A DNA stretch of 64,000 nucleotides, taken from positions 43,828,942-43,892,941 of the forward strand of contig QCXZ01000001.1 in the NCBI GenBank assembly GCA_025024175.1, given 5' to 3'. The translations under genes and the position numbers were made by a program. Shown one piece after another: positions 13,790 to 28,000 of this stretch. The stretch comes from Rhyzopertha dominica (taxonomy: Eukaryota > Arthropoda > Insecta > Coleoptera > Bostrichidae). The notes below the pieces were generated by a model. It had not been told where the DNA came from and did no database searches. It saw only the letters and a list, made by a program, of their open reading frames with translations. Each line of letters begins with the position of its first letter. Position 1 is the stretch's first letter.

Positions 13790-15480
13790 ACGTACTAAAG
13801 TGGGAAGGAATATCGGAAAGACTACTAAAAATACAACTGGAATTGAAAAATAGGGAGATAATTAGCATACTGGTAGTGTACGGGCGTAATCAAGATGCAA
13901 GTAAACAGATAAAGAATATATACATTCTGGAAAGAACTGACATTAGTAACTGAAAATACGAGGGGAAAATATATGTAGCAGGAGATTTCAAAGAAAGAGT
14001 GGGGAAAAGAGATCAAATGTGCACTGCTATAATAAGAAAACACAAAGAATAGATAATACATATAATAATGGGCGGAGATTATTAGGATATTGCACGCTGA
14101 ATAATCTTGTGGTGACAAATACTCTTTATGAGCACAAAGAAATACATAAATGTACGAGGGTGGCACCAACAAAAGATGAAAAATCAATAATAGATTGCAT
14201 ATTATAGAATTGAAAGACAAAAAATGTCAGAGATGTGAACGTAAGAAGGGGGTTAGAATCAATAGTAATCATTATGCCGTGGTAGCACCAATATAGAAAG
14301 TTGAAACTTACTATAATGTAAACAAAGAGATAAATACTGAAAAACCCCATGCATCGATACTAATCCTAACCGATAAAAAGGGTATCATGGAAAAATGGCG
14401 GAAATACTTTGAACAATTGCTGCACTGCTTATTGACAAAGAAGCTGCATACCCCACGACACCAACGAAGTTTACTGTAAATCGAAACGATAACACAGGGA
14501 CCGTCGAACAAAAAGCCGTAAAGACATAAAGATTATGTTGAAGCTGATGGAAACAGGGAAAAATACCTAAAGACTGGGAAATCGGTGTGATATATAAGAA
14601 GGGTGATAAAATGAGCTGCAAAAACTATTGAGGAATTACTCTGCTGATTAAAATAGCAAACATATATGAACACAGTATTCAGAATCATATATTTACACTA
14701 AAACAAGTAATAGAAAAAGTAAGAACACAAAACATGAATGGTTATTTCTGTTTCATTGATTAAGAATCGACTTGCGAACTCATTAAATGGTAACAAATTT
14801 GGGAAAATTAACAAACGCTATTAAAACATGTATGTAACCACCAAAAACTATGTAAGAACCTGTCTAAGGAGTTTACCACACATGTAAGGTTAAAACAGCG
14901 AGGTATGCTGAAGTCCAACACATTTCAATATTGTAATGTAATAATGTTGCAGAAGTAACGCAAAAAAGTAATATGTAGGATACAGACATGCAAAGTGTCA
15001 ATAACAGAGTGTGCGATTGGGGATGACGCTGTAATATGGCGCGGTGGACAGAAGTGACGCAAATACAAAATGAAGATGAACATTAAAAAGACCAAGGTGA
15101 TGGACATGGGTAAAGAGCTTAAAAAGTGCAACATACTTACAGATGAGCAAGTATATAGCGACCTTGGAAGAATTTAAATATCTATAAGTCCCAATAGATA
15201 AAAGTGGAAGCTATATCACCGAAATTACTACCAGAATTGAAGTGGCAACAAAACTTTATAATGCAATGAATAGCAAGTTTAAATGCAAGAAAGAAGTAAC
15301 CATTCAAAGCAAGATATCCGTGTATAAGGCGATTGTTAGACCAATACTACTGTACAAAGGTACCAAGCACCACACTGGCAAGTGCAATACAATCAATGGG
15401 AATGAAGTATTTACGAAGAGTCATGGGGATCTAGTGAATAGACAGATGGGTAACCAAGACATTTAATCCCATCCAATATT
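13790..15480 (+). mobile_element. Decayed non-LTR retrotransposon (LINE), endonuclease and RT remnants
   Basis: Three-frame reading of the plus strand recovers, in the right order, pieces of an APE-type LINE: an endonuclease block with VAGDF.ERVGK near 13975-14005; a following segment reading RLLGYCTLNNLVVTNT.. (14075-14125) and ending SIIDCI; the RT entry motif W.IGV.Y.KKGDK..C.NY.GI.LL at 14570-14645; a CFID palm-like motif near 14745; INIKKTKVM-like text near 15075; and FKYL followed by a thumb-like SVYKAIVRPILLY at 15165-15360. Many stops and frameshifts mean it is dead. The order of motifs is known for the group; clade assignment is not attempted. Confidence 0.8.
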
Positions 15481-16423
15481 AAAATTACTGTAGGTTTGTT
15501 TTAATTATTGCTCTTCCTGTCTTTTTAATCCTACACTTATTACTGCGGCTCACTTTGGTTCGGTATATTAGTAAGTGCAAATGTTGATTCCTAATTGTAC
15601 ATTAAACATTAAAAGGAACATCGCACATATCTCCTAAACTTTTTGGAAATCCATAATTATTAAAACTTTTGTAAAGACATCATCCATCTAATGTCACTTT
15701 CTACAAATGACTAATTTACATTTACTATAATTACATCCAATACTCAGTACTTCTATACAACTATAAACAGAAAGACAAATTCGAATCAACTCATACTGTA
15801 TTTCAGAAATACATTCGATCAATACATTAACAACACTGGAGATAACAATATAAGCAACAAAGTAAATAAAAAAAGCAAAACTCAAAACAGCGTTATGAAT
15901 TCCTTACTTGAATCTATAAAGAAGTTTTATTTTAGGAACTGAAAAGCAAATAGACTAGAAATAAACGTTACATATCAATATGCCAATATGTGTATCATTA
16001 CATGCAATTGTTACCACATTTCTTTAATTTTATAGTAAGAGTAATCAGCAATAACATACATACTTGCAACCAAACTGTTAACTTATGTAACACACTAGGG
16101 TACATTTATTGTTACATCTTATATCTATTATATCCAAATACATAGTATGTAGTAACAAATACATGACATACGCTACTATTACAGCAAGACCATAATAAAA
16201 AAATTGACTAAATCAAACTTAACACATAGTATAATTCACGAAAGCTTCCCCCAACATTGGAATAGGTATAGCGTAAAAGTACAAACAATTCCATACCGTC
16301 TTCAATACTCTTAATCTTTGACTATACAGCTACCTCTTGGAATAGATCCGAGCAGAAGCAAATTAATGTAAATAAATAATAGTTCTATACTGGTCAAACA
16401 CAAACTTAAGCCTTTATCAAATC
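15481..16423. other. Intergenic sequence 3' of cuticle gene B
   Basis: AT-rich, no gene recognised. It includes the 3' untranslated region of cuticle gene B on the minus strand, but no poly(A) signal was assigned with confidence. Confidence 0.4.
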
Positions 16424-19400
16424 TTAGTACTGTTCTGGTTGCTCCGCTTCTTGCGGCTCCTGCGGGGTTTTAGTTGGCGAGGATCTGTGAACCACAGCAT
16501 TAAAACCACTGTGTTTGTCGGCAGTGTATTCTACGGTACGAACTGCTCCATCTGGCTCCACAACGGTATATTGTCCCTTTACGACGTCGCCGTCTCTACT
16601 TTCCTGTTGACTCTTGATGTCTCCTGTGTGATAGTCGTTGACACCATACTTGAATGTGTACTTAGGCGGTGCCTAAAGCAACAATAACACATTGAAAAGA
16701 AAGTTTGCAAGAAATTTTCGCTTTTAGAAGATTCCAATTAGTATATTTGGTAACCGTTTATGCTTTCTATTTGCATTGTGTCGAATCGAATGAATTTTAA
16801 TTATATGCCTATAATACTTTCAAGATGTACAGAAACATATTGATGTAAAAGTCTATGGTCGAACTGAACGTGAATATGTTCTTATCCGAAATAACTGCTC
16901 TAGAGCTTTTAAATTCTATAACAAATTTTCTGAGTAAAATATTTAACAACATTTTATTATTAAAACCAGTGTGATCAGAGTAATAACTTAATAAGAAATC
17001 ATCTCACGCGAAAAATAAAGCTGTAGATTATAGTACCTATTAGAAATGCTTATTCATATGCTTTCTAATATGTAAATTTCATCTTGTCATTTTCTGATAA
17101 CGGCCCGCTGCAAGGTAATAGCAAATAATAGTACAACCTAAAAAAATTCAATACAAACAATAATGCTTTATATTTTCCACGCTCACATTTTGCGAAGAAT
17201 CCACTAAAGTGTATCTTCATACCTACATCAAAATATGCTGAATTTCTTATTAACTTTTTTTCCCCTAAAATCGAGCCTAAAATTCATATAAATAATTTTA
17301 TAAAATGGAATATAATCATTAATAAATGGAAAACTGATCTATTTCGCGAAGTGGATTTTTTATAGCAATGGAAGTCTTTTTTTTTAATTGTACTCCAAGT
17401 CAAATCCACTTTATTAATTATGTGGTAAAGCATTTTCGGTTAACTAATAGCCATCGTCACAAAAAGAAGACTTTTACTAGTCAAAAATATGTTAGATAAT
17501 GTTTTGCGTAAGCAATGTAGACTTGAGTTCTCAACTTTACTCATTCACTCAGAGTTGATAGCAGCGGGAGCAATTTTGCGAAGACAGTCATGTGATCAAA
17601 AAGGATACAGGCAGTCAGGCACTTAATATGTCAATTTGTGAAAAGTAGACCGGATCCGTTCTAGCTACACCAAAGAGTTTGATAATAATACCAATATGAT
17701 TACAACAAATTGTACACAATAATCACATCTGGAAGCCCTTCCAAGGAATGCATATTCATGAAATATTTCAAAAGAGAGATTTGGTTATACTAATGTTTAA
17801 CTCCAGCTAAATAGAAAGCTTCAATCTGGATGGAAGGCTTAAAAGAATGTCCAGCAAAATCACACTTGATAAACCAAACAAAATCAAAGTGGTGTTTTCA
17901 GATTACTTCAGGATTGCCTTTAAGAATATAGCAATACACAATCACTGTAAACATGTCGCAATGCTGAGTATATCACGGAAAAAACAGTCAGAATGCGATT
18001 TTGTCAACCTATTCTGGATGGAAGTACCGCATTAATAAAGAAACAGCAGCATCTGTAGTCAGTAACTCCACTGACTTTACCTCTCTTTTATTTTTGGGTT
18101 GAACAGTTGCATTTATAGTTGTCTCTGAATGCATCGTATTCGAGATGAAAATCCAAAACGTTTTACTGCTTCTACTTTTTATAACTGAAAATATAGTTTT
18201 AAGAACTGTGGACTACCTAATACAAAATGTAGATTTCTAGATATTCGGCTAATCTGTTTTGGCGATATTTACAACTATATTTAGCTAGTAAAGCGCTATA
18301 ATAAACTGATTGTCGTCTCACATTATTATGCAAAACTTACTCGACTTTTAGTATAATTCTTCAAAAGTGGCTAATTACAATATTGCAACTTTATTTAAAA
18401 TAGCAAAAGACTGTTAAATGGACAAAAAGTAACAGGATCAGACTAGACTGTTACGAGAACAGGTATTCAGTATGGACATTCTAATAGCTATAGTTTCCAT
18501 AATAAAATAATTAACTTTGGCTGGACTATCTTTTACTTAATACCATCTTAAATAGTACGCAAGTGATTATTAATAACAGTAAATGCTCATAGCTCAATTT
18601 TCGATATAACGAAACTGAAATGTTAAAAAAAGTATAATATTTTAAGAATAACTTAGTATCTGTCTAACCAGATATAGCTCCAACATTATAGTGTTCCACG
18701 TCACTTGTGCGATTAATCACATGACCTGTTATCAAGAAATAAACAGTGCATGTCTGCTTTTAGATTTTAATCACGCTCCCACGTTCTACGTTTAAAATTA
18801 AGAAGTGAAAACGATAGTAAAGCACCGTTTTCACATGACAGCTGCTGCATCTCCATTATTCAGCGGTTTTCATTGCTAGGCTATTTGCACTTGCCATCTG
18901 TTCAAAAAAGAACTTTTACCTGAGCAGGCCAATACATTTTACTGGATAAGTAGTGATTTAAGTTTAACCAGAGGTTGCAGCTGCATAATATTTGACAAAT
19001 AAAAGAAATATATGCGAGTCAGATTTAGCTAGATATAACTGACGTGCATGGTTCAAAAGAAGAAGCATAAAGATTAAGAGTAATTACATTGCTGTAGGTT
19101 AATTACTTCTTATTCTTCTTTTTCTTCAAAATTCAGCATACACAAAAATCTTATTACTTACTACCTGTTATAAAATTAACCTCAACGACTACTCAAAATG
19201 TTTGAATTGTAATATTAGTGTTACTGTAAATATAATTACATAATAGTCTACGTGGTGATCCTGGCCNAGTTCATAGCCCTTTGCCTGAACTTGTTGCAGT
19301 TCTTGTCCTCCATCTGCTTCTTCGTATCCGGTGTATTGCACAGCTTCTCCTTCATCTTTTGCGGGTTCGTATACAAGGCCCGGGTGACAGTTCACCAATG

Positions 19401-19544
19401 CAGGACAGCCAAGCAGCCAACAGACAAGATGAATCTGTAAATAACACTAATAAATATTCGTAGTTTCAAAACAAAATTCTGTAGAACCATCAAAGAGTGA
19501 ATACTCACTGTTTTACTAAAATTGATATTCTGGCAAAGCGACAT
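16424..19544 (-). CDS. RR-2 cuticular protein (CPR family), cuticle gene B
   Basis: Secreted exoskeleton protein with an RR-2 chitin-binding domain. Three exons on the minus strand, all joined in phase 0: 19509-19544 ([12 protein letters not shown]), 19240-19434 (signal-peptide core [14 protein letters not shown], then an acidic Gln/Glu-rich linker ending DHHVDYY) and 16424-16672. Introns start GTGAGT and GTAATT and end ACAG and TTTAG. Exon 3 carries the full extended RR-2 consensus, starting [20 protein letters not shown], with [15 protein letters not shown] and [18 protein letters not shown], then a Pro/Glu-rich tail ending EQPEQY and a TAA stop. The spliced product is about 159 residues, a usual size. 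The RR-2 form is generally associated with hard cuticle. Exon 3 is certain; exon 2 is strong; the first exon and its ATG are inferred from splice sites and phase. One N lies in exon 2. Confidence 0.85.
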
Positions 19545-20229
19545 GATTTTACAACACTTTCATGGGGCTAGATACTATCATTATAATAAGAGACAGAATC
19601 TATTTTACTTGTCTCAAAATTTTAAGAGCTTGCATGATTAATGCAAATAAGTCGTTCAAGAAACATTTTTTTGAAACTACCTGTTTACAAAGCTTTCAGA
19701 TATATATCAGTTTTAGGGGCATGTTTTTGATTTCTCTTGGTGGATGATATCTTTGTCTCAGCAAATATAATAAAGGTTAAATGGGAAGAACTCAATGCAG
19801 GATATTGTTTCTTTTGTCTCGGTGTATGTCACTATTTTCCCTTACGCTCACTGTTGTATACAAATATTACATTGTGTAAATACTTATATTAAATCGTCCC
19901 ATGATAAATTGTTCGTAACAACGAACGTGGAAACTATGTAGTACCTTATTTGCTTTTTTGCGTTTTTTAATAGCCCTTTTAGTTTTACTATACTGGAACN
20001 GCAGTGTTATACAATCANTGGCATGGCTTAGCGCATAAGTTAAGTATACTGTTCGCAACTCCCTCTGGTANACAGCCGCATTGTCTCAGGGTGCTTATTA
20101 CAATTACCAGCTTCTCTCTAATCTTCACTATTGGCCTTCATTAGTCCTTAATACTTTGTACACCTGATTGTCATTATTTTATCGCCATTGATTTCGATGT
20201 TTAGTGTGATTTTTAGTTTGTGCTTACTT
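19545..20229. other. Upstream region of cuticle gene B, no gene recognised
   Basis: This contains the promoter side of cuticle gene B. I did not see a convincing TATA box or initiator. Three N bases occur near 20000-20071. Short ORFs match nothing. Confidence 0.35.
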
Positions 20230-20560
20230 GTTAATCATATAGTATGTTTTCTTCGTATTTACTGCGAGCAAATTTATTGTTAACCAGTAGTTCAAGGTTT
20301 TCGTATTTTCGTCTATATGAAGTAATAACTTCTTTTCCCATTGTACAAGATTGGTGTATCATTAGCAAAAACTGTATGCGTGCCTTTCAAGTTCGCTCTC
20401 TGCATGATATTTATATACTGGAGATTCATATATGAGTGGGCGAAAAACTGACCCTTGCGGTACTTCTTTGAGAATAAAATTAGACTTGAACCATTCGTTT
20501 ATAAAACGTCCTTGTTTATAAAAATTTCGATAGTAACACGTAACCGTTTGATGATATATA
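20230..20560 (-). mobile_element. Decayed LINE reverse transcriptase fragment
   Basis: On the minus strand, broken by stops and a frame change, are two reverse transcriptase motifs in the proper order: KEVPQGSVFRPLIY (about 20440-20480), matching the conserved VPQGS.L.P block of jockey/CR1-type RTs, and FANDTPILYNGK (about 20330-20370), matching the F/Y-A-D-D active-site block with the first Asp changed to Asn. Flanking sequence is too decayed to extend the element. It is inactive. Confidence 0.7.
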
Positions 20561-23500
20561 AAAATATATAAAAACGAGAAGTAACCAAGAACAAATGAAA
20601 GCCTTAGATGTTTATTAATGCAACACTGAGAAAAATAGTTTTGCTGTAACAGCAAAATAATTTTTGTTAAAATATTTTTGCTACATAATAAGGATGCTAC
20701 AACCTGAACAAAAATGCGTTGGTTAAGTGGAAAAATATTTTTTTTAGTTCTATTTTGCAAACTCAACAAGGCTTATATCTAAATGCAATAGTACGGAGTT
20801 ACTCGAAATTTTAGAGGAACAAAGTTGATCGCAATACCTGCTAAAAGTTGCAAGATATTTAAAGTAAAAGATATAGAGCCATATAGGGTGCTTGATATTA
20901 AAAAGATCCTATCAAAATAACTTTTTAAATAGGTGGTGTAATAATTTTTGTACTGTCAGATGTAAAATTAATTTTCATTTAATGTAGCTTTATTAATAGT
21001 TCGAATGGACAGATTTTAAGTTATTTAAAAAATACAATACTATAGAGATTGTACTAAGTCCTCAGCTATATAAAATTATTTTGAACTATACAGGGTGTTC
21101 TATTTTTATGAGTGTAACCAACTATATATTTTGATGGAACACCCTGAATATTTTTATATTTTTTATTTTGTAGTCAAAAATGCAGGCTAGCTTGTGCACA
21201 CATGTGTTTCATTTTGTACACCCTATATAATGCAAAATAATTTTATACTGTAGAGACCTTCATTAGGTACATCTTTTTTAGATACCTTTACATTTACTGA
21301 TCTACAATCTGTCGTATCTTACATGGTACAGTCCCTGCATGGCTACTTCAATAATTACTCATTGCTGAAACTACTCTTTAAATACTAGGCAGCCCTAGTA
21401 TTTACGACAAAAGAATATTGAGCCCCACTGCAAATCTACTGAGTCTGTATAGCTGGTGTAGGCCGGCATGTTGCGCTATCTCTCTCGACGCCTACGTCAC
21501 AAAATCGGTCCGCTTGGCGCAAAACTCCCATATACTCTTTTAGTAGCCATGTGTACATTTATTACGAGAGAATAGTAGGAAACTGCTATTGACCGCTCAT
21601 TTGAACACTGTTCTGTACTTAAAGGTATTTTTTAATAATGCACATCAAAGCTTACTGCGACATGTATTTGCTTTATAGTCTGTATCACAATAAATGAAAA
21701 CGTCGTGGCGGTGATGTTTCCCTGGCTTTGTAGGAATCAAAATAGTCGCTAATCTATCAAATTTTTAAAGTTTTCTTTATTTTTTCATAAATTGTGGAAC
21801 ATTGAGGTAACTAAAATGTACATGCCAAAATGCCTCGTTTGCAGAGTGTTCAAATTTCTTAATTTTATTTTTTCTTTAGTAGCATTAATATAATTTAAAA
21901 TAAGAAGTCCATATTTACTTTTGGTCTTTTTGTTGAGTCGAATCTCGATTTCTCGGTGCTAAATTTTATTTCAGTCATTTGAAACTCTACTGAAGAAATA
22001 AAAAACAATTAGGGCGTAAGAGGCATTGTGGTAACTATATACGTACAGTTGAAAGTAAAAATGTTGAGACACTTTTACACATATCTGCGTTTTTTCTAGG
22101 TAACTATCTTTTTAAAATATCAGCATTTATGCATTTCTATTTCATTTTAGCCCATTTTTTTCAAAGACGCTACTGTCTGCACTTTATCCGTCTGGATGTG
22201 TGTCTCACAACTTAATGGCTTAATGGATCAGGATCGTCTGATATCTCTTGACCTATCGATGATTAACATGTATTTTTATTTGCTTTCTAAATATAGGAAA
22301 TGAAATTAAATACATCTCGACACTTTTTTAATCTTGTTTAATACTACTAGTTACATTTTTGTGCTCTGCATTTTATTTTGGTTTTCTTACATGTTTGTGT
22401 TATGTTAAGACTATTTATATTTAATTATTTTATGACAGTTTTTTTTATTTTATTTGTATGTTACATGATCTACATTGATCCAATAATACCTATATTTATG
22501 TATCATAATATGTACTGTTACGTGCTTCCAAATTAAACAACCGATGGGTTGAATTCACTTTATTTGACACACGACTTACGTCACTTATTAAGTTACTATT
22601 TCCGTTGATGTTGATAATAGTCTTTGACTTGAGCATTTTAGCACGATATCTTGGATTGTAACGGTACCTATCTATTTTATTTGCTCATTTAAAGATCTGT
22701 GCGAATAAAACACGGTTTCTTTGAAGCAATCATAGAGATATTAGTTGTTTAATTTGTTTTACATAAATTACGGAATTTAATGTTGGATTGGTAAATTCAT
22801 GATTACACATTCTTTAAAATAGTCTGATTTATTATGACATATATAACTACAAAATATTTACAATTTCGCATTTGCACAATTATTATTATCAAGGATGTTG
22901 TGTGATCGCCAGCCACGTTTGAACGTTTCGCGTCATAACTAGATTCGAGCTTAGGCCTTATTTACTGATAACTAATGTTGATAATTTTGTGCTGTACAAA
23001 AAATCGAATACAATTGCTATCCCACAACAACCAACCAAGTCATGTTTTTCCTGAAACGTTAAGCAATGTTACGTTTGTTTATTAAATAACTGCTTAAACA
23101 ATCGTCCAGATGTTTCTTCTTGAGGAAATACTAGACATTTTATATAATGAATTCTCTCGCTTAGTGAACACAGCTATGGCTTCCTTATCGGTTGCTGTTG
23201 TAAAGTCGGTTTAGTTCCTCCCGGAAAGCAGTGTAGATAACCGGAGCACAAGATATTAGTAACAGTTACTCTATTGGTGAACGCTACAAAAATAGCAATT
23301 TTCTTTTTGCTAGTGCTAACAGCACTATTTCTAGCAAAAGCTTTATGCCGTCACTGCTCACTACAAATTTTCTTATTTTCAGAACAAAACATTTTTTCGT
23401 GAAGGTTTAGAAGCTTCAATGAACACAAATTGTAATACAAAACAATACTTACATTTACATTCATATATGTATAAAAACGTAATAAATGTCTAGTTAATAT

Positions 23501-24659
23501 ATAATTTCATTTTACATGTTGAAAAAAGCCGATATAGACTTATATACGTCTCTTTATTAAGGTAAATAGAAGGTGTATTTTTATTACCTCATCTTATCAT
23601 ATTAAGTTTTATCCATTTAAGAGTAAAAAACAGCGTCAAGTACATTCTCAGCAAAAATCAAGAAAACGTTGTGCTTACTTGAAATAAAGAAGAAGAGAAA
23701 GCCAAAAGACTTAACTCTGTCTTTGCGTTCTGTAAATCGCGTGGTTTGGAAGATCAACTTACACATTACTGAACATTTTTGCATCTGGCGAGAGCTCAAC
23801 CGGATTCGCTTTCGTTCAGACAGATGCCAGATTTCCGACAAGATAATCACGTCACCGAGAAGAAATAATGTGCTAGAAACTTATTCCTGTAATTACATCC
23901 TGCTTTGTGCCGTCCTTAACATTGAATTATTTTTGTAGAAAGTTATGCATTCGTGCATCCACAAATCTGACTTGATACCGGCAGCTAACCTATTAAACAC
24001 AATGCTAATTAAACGAACCCATCGAAGCGAAAATTCGTACAAATATCCGGGGCATCCTTGTTTTTTATGGCACAAATTTGCTAATTAGGGAAAGCACTTT
24101 CGTTTCTATATGTCGTTCTTTTTAACCATAGACCGATGCGAGTAATTATTTAAACAGAGCAGCATACCATCCAAAATAGTGCACTAAATTTTGCTAGCTA
24201 CTATATATAGATAAGAGTTCTGTGTATTTGCTCCACTCGCAAAAGCTTTTCTTATCTTATTACTTTATTTTATTCGTCCCGATGTATGGAGATTATTACC
24301 GATAATAGTATTTTATATTGAATCGCATTCGCGCAATCGTGCTCAAAAATATTTTCTTTCTGTACCGTATGAGAGAGTATCATAATAATTATGGAAATAC
24401 TTTTTAGAAATGCAAACGCATTCAGTCGATGCAGATGAAATCAGTATTAGTGTGTTACTGTTATGCGCACCACGTATATTACAATTTTTGGGCATTATTA
24501 TAATTACTTGTTTACCTAATTTGATTTGTCCCGAAGCGTAAAAACATGCAAAAGTTATACCTGTATACCGAAAATAAAAGGAGTAGATTCTCTTTGTTAC
24601 TTGCTGCCATTACGGGTTTTGTCAAAAGTCTTTCAGGGAATAATTAATTTACAACCGCC
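20561..24659. other. AT-rich intergenic sequence
   Basis: No gene recognised. An imperfect inverted repeat with CAGGGTGTTC (21091) and GAACACCCTG (ending 21146) marks a small repeat-like element; related TACAGGGTG/TACAGGATG text recurs at 47273, 49184, 51038 and 57851. A slightly GC-richer patch lies at 21455-21540. The 77- and 89-codon ORFs overlapping on opposite strands at 23617-23938 have no recognisable content. Confidence 0.4.
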
Positions 24660-25060
24660 CCGCTAAAAGCAACAAACGATATTATTAAGCAGGTGGACAA
24701 TGGAAAGCGATTTCTTTGATACTTATGGACTATTCGAAGGCATTTGATACTATAGACAATAGAATTTTGATCTCTATATTACACTTTATCTGTTTCTCTG
24801 GATATTTTAGAAAGTTATTTTTCTAATCGAATCTCAGAGTGTTCAAACAAGTAAGGACAGTTCCCGTTTTAAAATTTTTAGCTGTGGTGTCCCGCAAGAC
24901 TCTATTTTAGACCTGTAGACTGTTGACTGTAGATTGTAATATACACATGTACGCGGATGATATACAGTTATACTACTCGTTCAATCCCTCTGAAGCTGTA
25001 ACTGCTTTAGCAGTGATAAATGCAGATTTACTATATAGACAATAATTAAGCATATCTCAA
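24660..25060 (+). mobile_element. Decayed jockey/CR1-type LINE reverse transcriptase fragment
   Basis: In broken frames the plus strand reads the palm motif LILMDYSKAFDTIDNRIL (about 24715-24770), then GVPQDSIL (about 24884-24907, normally G-V-P-Q-G-S-x-L), then MYADDIQLYYSFNPSEA (about 24947-25000), the Y-A-D-D catalytic block. Order and spacing fit a jockey/CR1-like RT. Frame shifts between motifs show it is a dead fragment. Confidence 0.85.
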
Positions 25061-28000
25061 TGTGCATTCAGAAAGCGTATAGCAGTCCATTCAACGATTT
25101 TAAATCAGTCATTAATAATATTAACGGTAGCATCTGTGTTAAGCAAGTTTAATTGTTGTGATGTATTATATGGCTCTTGTCTAACTAGTTTCAATGTACA
25201 GCGAATATATGTTCAAAAATAATGCTTGCGTTTTGCGTACGGTATTAGAAAGTACGAACATGGTCTTGCAAACTTAGAGATACTATGTGGTTATATGTTC
25301 AATCACAATATACCTGTAATTTAGCTGTACTACGCCATAGTATTTTGCAAATCAAATCTCCACCATATTATGTACACCAAAAAATTTAATTTCGTAATGA
25401 CGTTCGCTTTCATTTCTCATTACACTACAAAACTGCTAAGCTGCCTAGTTGCACCAGCTAACAATGTATACGAAATAGCAACCGTTTTTAGATCTATAAA
25501 TATACATAATACTAAATGTACCCTTTTTTGCCATAATCCATAAGTCAAAACTAAAATACAATTATACTGTGATTATTGATGTAATCGCGTATAACTAAAG
25601 CACAGAAGCATGAGCAAGAAATTTTGTGTTCAAGCATGACTACCGATTATGATCGTATTTCAAGCTTACAGGCCTCGACTGACTTATAAGTGGCTTTGCT
25701 AGTCATATCACATAACGTAAAATCTGGGCAACTTTCCTACCTCCGGTCAATAATTGAAACAATATTAATATTCTTTATCTTATATTTACACATACTAAAA
25801 TACGGAAAACCACTATGCCAATCCCGACTTCATTAAATATATACGAATTCTTTCAGCCGCGCAGTTTCTGATTTAAAAACCCACCATGATTAGATTTACA
25901 TTTTAAAAAATATGTACCAACTATAATAAAATAGTCGACAAAAGTAGCATTATTTAAGTTATTTATATTCTAAGCTAAGTTATTTAGGTTAATTTCTTTA
26001 GTTGATCTTGAATTATTGTTTCTTAAATTTTGGACAATATTCAGGCTAAACTGAAACAAAGAACTATTATTATTATTATTATATTTTGTAATTTAAAAGT
26101 CACACTACAGTTAATTTTTCCTTAATCACTCATTCGGTAAATGTTTTTTTATTTTAAACAAACTCTTTTGCAGCAAGTCCCCAGTGTTAAATATTAAACA
26201 TTCTCGAAACAACTGAATATCCCTTATATACTCCATATTTGAATTCTCTTATGTAAGTACTTCAATTTCTTTGGGTGAACAATCCTATTTATGTAGATTT
26301 ATGTATCCATATCCATTTCTCCAATGAAATTTTATGTTAAAACTGCTGGTTAAATAAAAATTACCAACAACTTACTATCTTTGCATTTATTTAACATTTA
26401 TCAAAAAAACTGGCGACAATGTCTAGTTTAAAACAGCTCCTTGTTTTCGAATCAAATGTGGTTCCAGCAATTTAAATGCTAATATTGCTAGTAATTAATA
26501 GATTAAGTCGCCTTCCACTAAGTGAGAGTAATGCAAGCAAACAATACACAAGCACTCATTGTAATTCAAGTTGCCGTAACGAAGCTGACAATTCTATCCA
26601 TGATCGTTCGACAATTTGGATAATTACGAATTTACCTTTACATTTGTCATTTTGCTGAAATCTGTGTCAACACAAGCACTACTTCACAACTGAGCAGGAG
26701 AAATTACAGGTGCTTTATATATGCTTTCTTCCTGCCGAAAGAGGACGATTGTACGGGACTGTGGATGCGATCAAAAGAGATGCAGAACGTTATTGCCATG
26801 ACATAGACCAGTTGTTGTTTTAGAGAGTAATTAGTTCTCTGTAATTAATATTATATAGATAACAATGTAACCATTTTATAATTGCAAAGGTTAACATCAC
26901 TTCTGTAAATCGCTGCATTCCTTTTGTTACAGATACAGCCAATGAAAGCATTATATAGAGGTAACTTTTAAACAGAGAAAAATAAAACACTTATTATCTA
27001 AATAAACTTAATCATATTAAAGTAGAAAGTATAATACTACCACATGCTTTGGTAATATCTCTAAGCAAAATACTTGTCTGCAGACTAACTATCGCATGTG
27101 ATTAATTATTTGACACTTAGTAAAATAGTTTACCTGGTACTACAGCATTTCAGGTGTGCACCGTTCAATTGCTGTAGATTAGAAAATCCCAAATTTACTG
27201 TGCATATTGATCGAGAATAAACGTACAACGAATATAAATTGCTGCTATCTGGGAATTAATTCGTGCAGCTCCATTGATTACGGATGTGAGAGTAATATTA
27301 ATGACAAGTCCTCAAATGAATGCAAAAATGTACAAATTAGACTTAAACAAAAGGTAAAGTTAACCATTTCACCTTTACATACATATATGAGTGAATGGCA
27401 AGTAGTCCAAAATATAGCTAAATATTAAACTCTCATCTTATATTTAGTTTGCAATAACCGTCCTCGATTTAGAAATAATTTTATGCTAAAACTATAGTAA
27501 ACGATGACAAAATAAATTGGAAGTGATTTTTTGATTATATACCAAGAATAAGTAATACTTCTAAAGGCTATCACTGTGCTGCGAAGAGTAGGCAAAATAT
27601 TCAATACCATTCACTAATTCCACTGACGGTCCTTAGTGAAACATTTTATCAATAAAATAAAAATAAAAAACACTTGGTTGTTTACGGTATTTAATAATAC
27701 TGTGTTGTTATACTGTGAAGAAGAACCGAAAGGTTCGAAACAGATCTGCCATTAATTTTAATTTAATATGCTGTGAAACAATTGTTATTAATAATAAAAC
27801 CTGTCATCAAAATGTATAGGTAACGTAAATTAAAACATACTGATTATGAAATAACACGTTTCAGTCGAAAAAACAAAGTGCAGTAAACTTAACAGCGCTA
27901 CCGGGCATCCAGCATCCACATCTAATCAATATTTTTAAGAACATATTTATTCTACAGACAATAACTCAAATTTGTAACCTCCACTAAGTATGCCGAACAG

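Noticed and set aside
13825..14220. 131-codon hydrophobic minus-strand ORF
   Set aside because: Antisense to the decayed LINE endonuclease region; no domain of its own.
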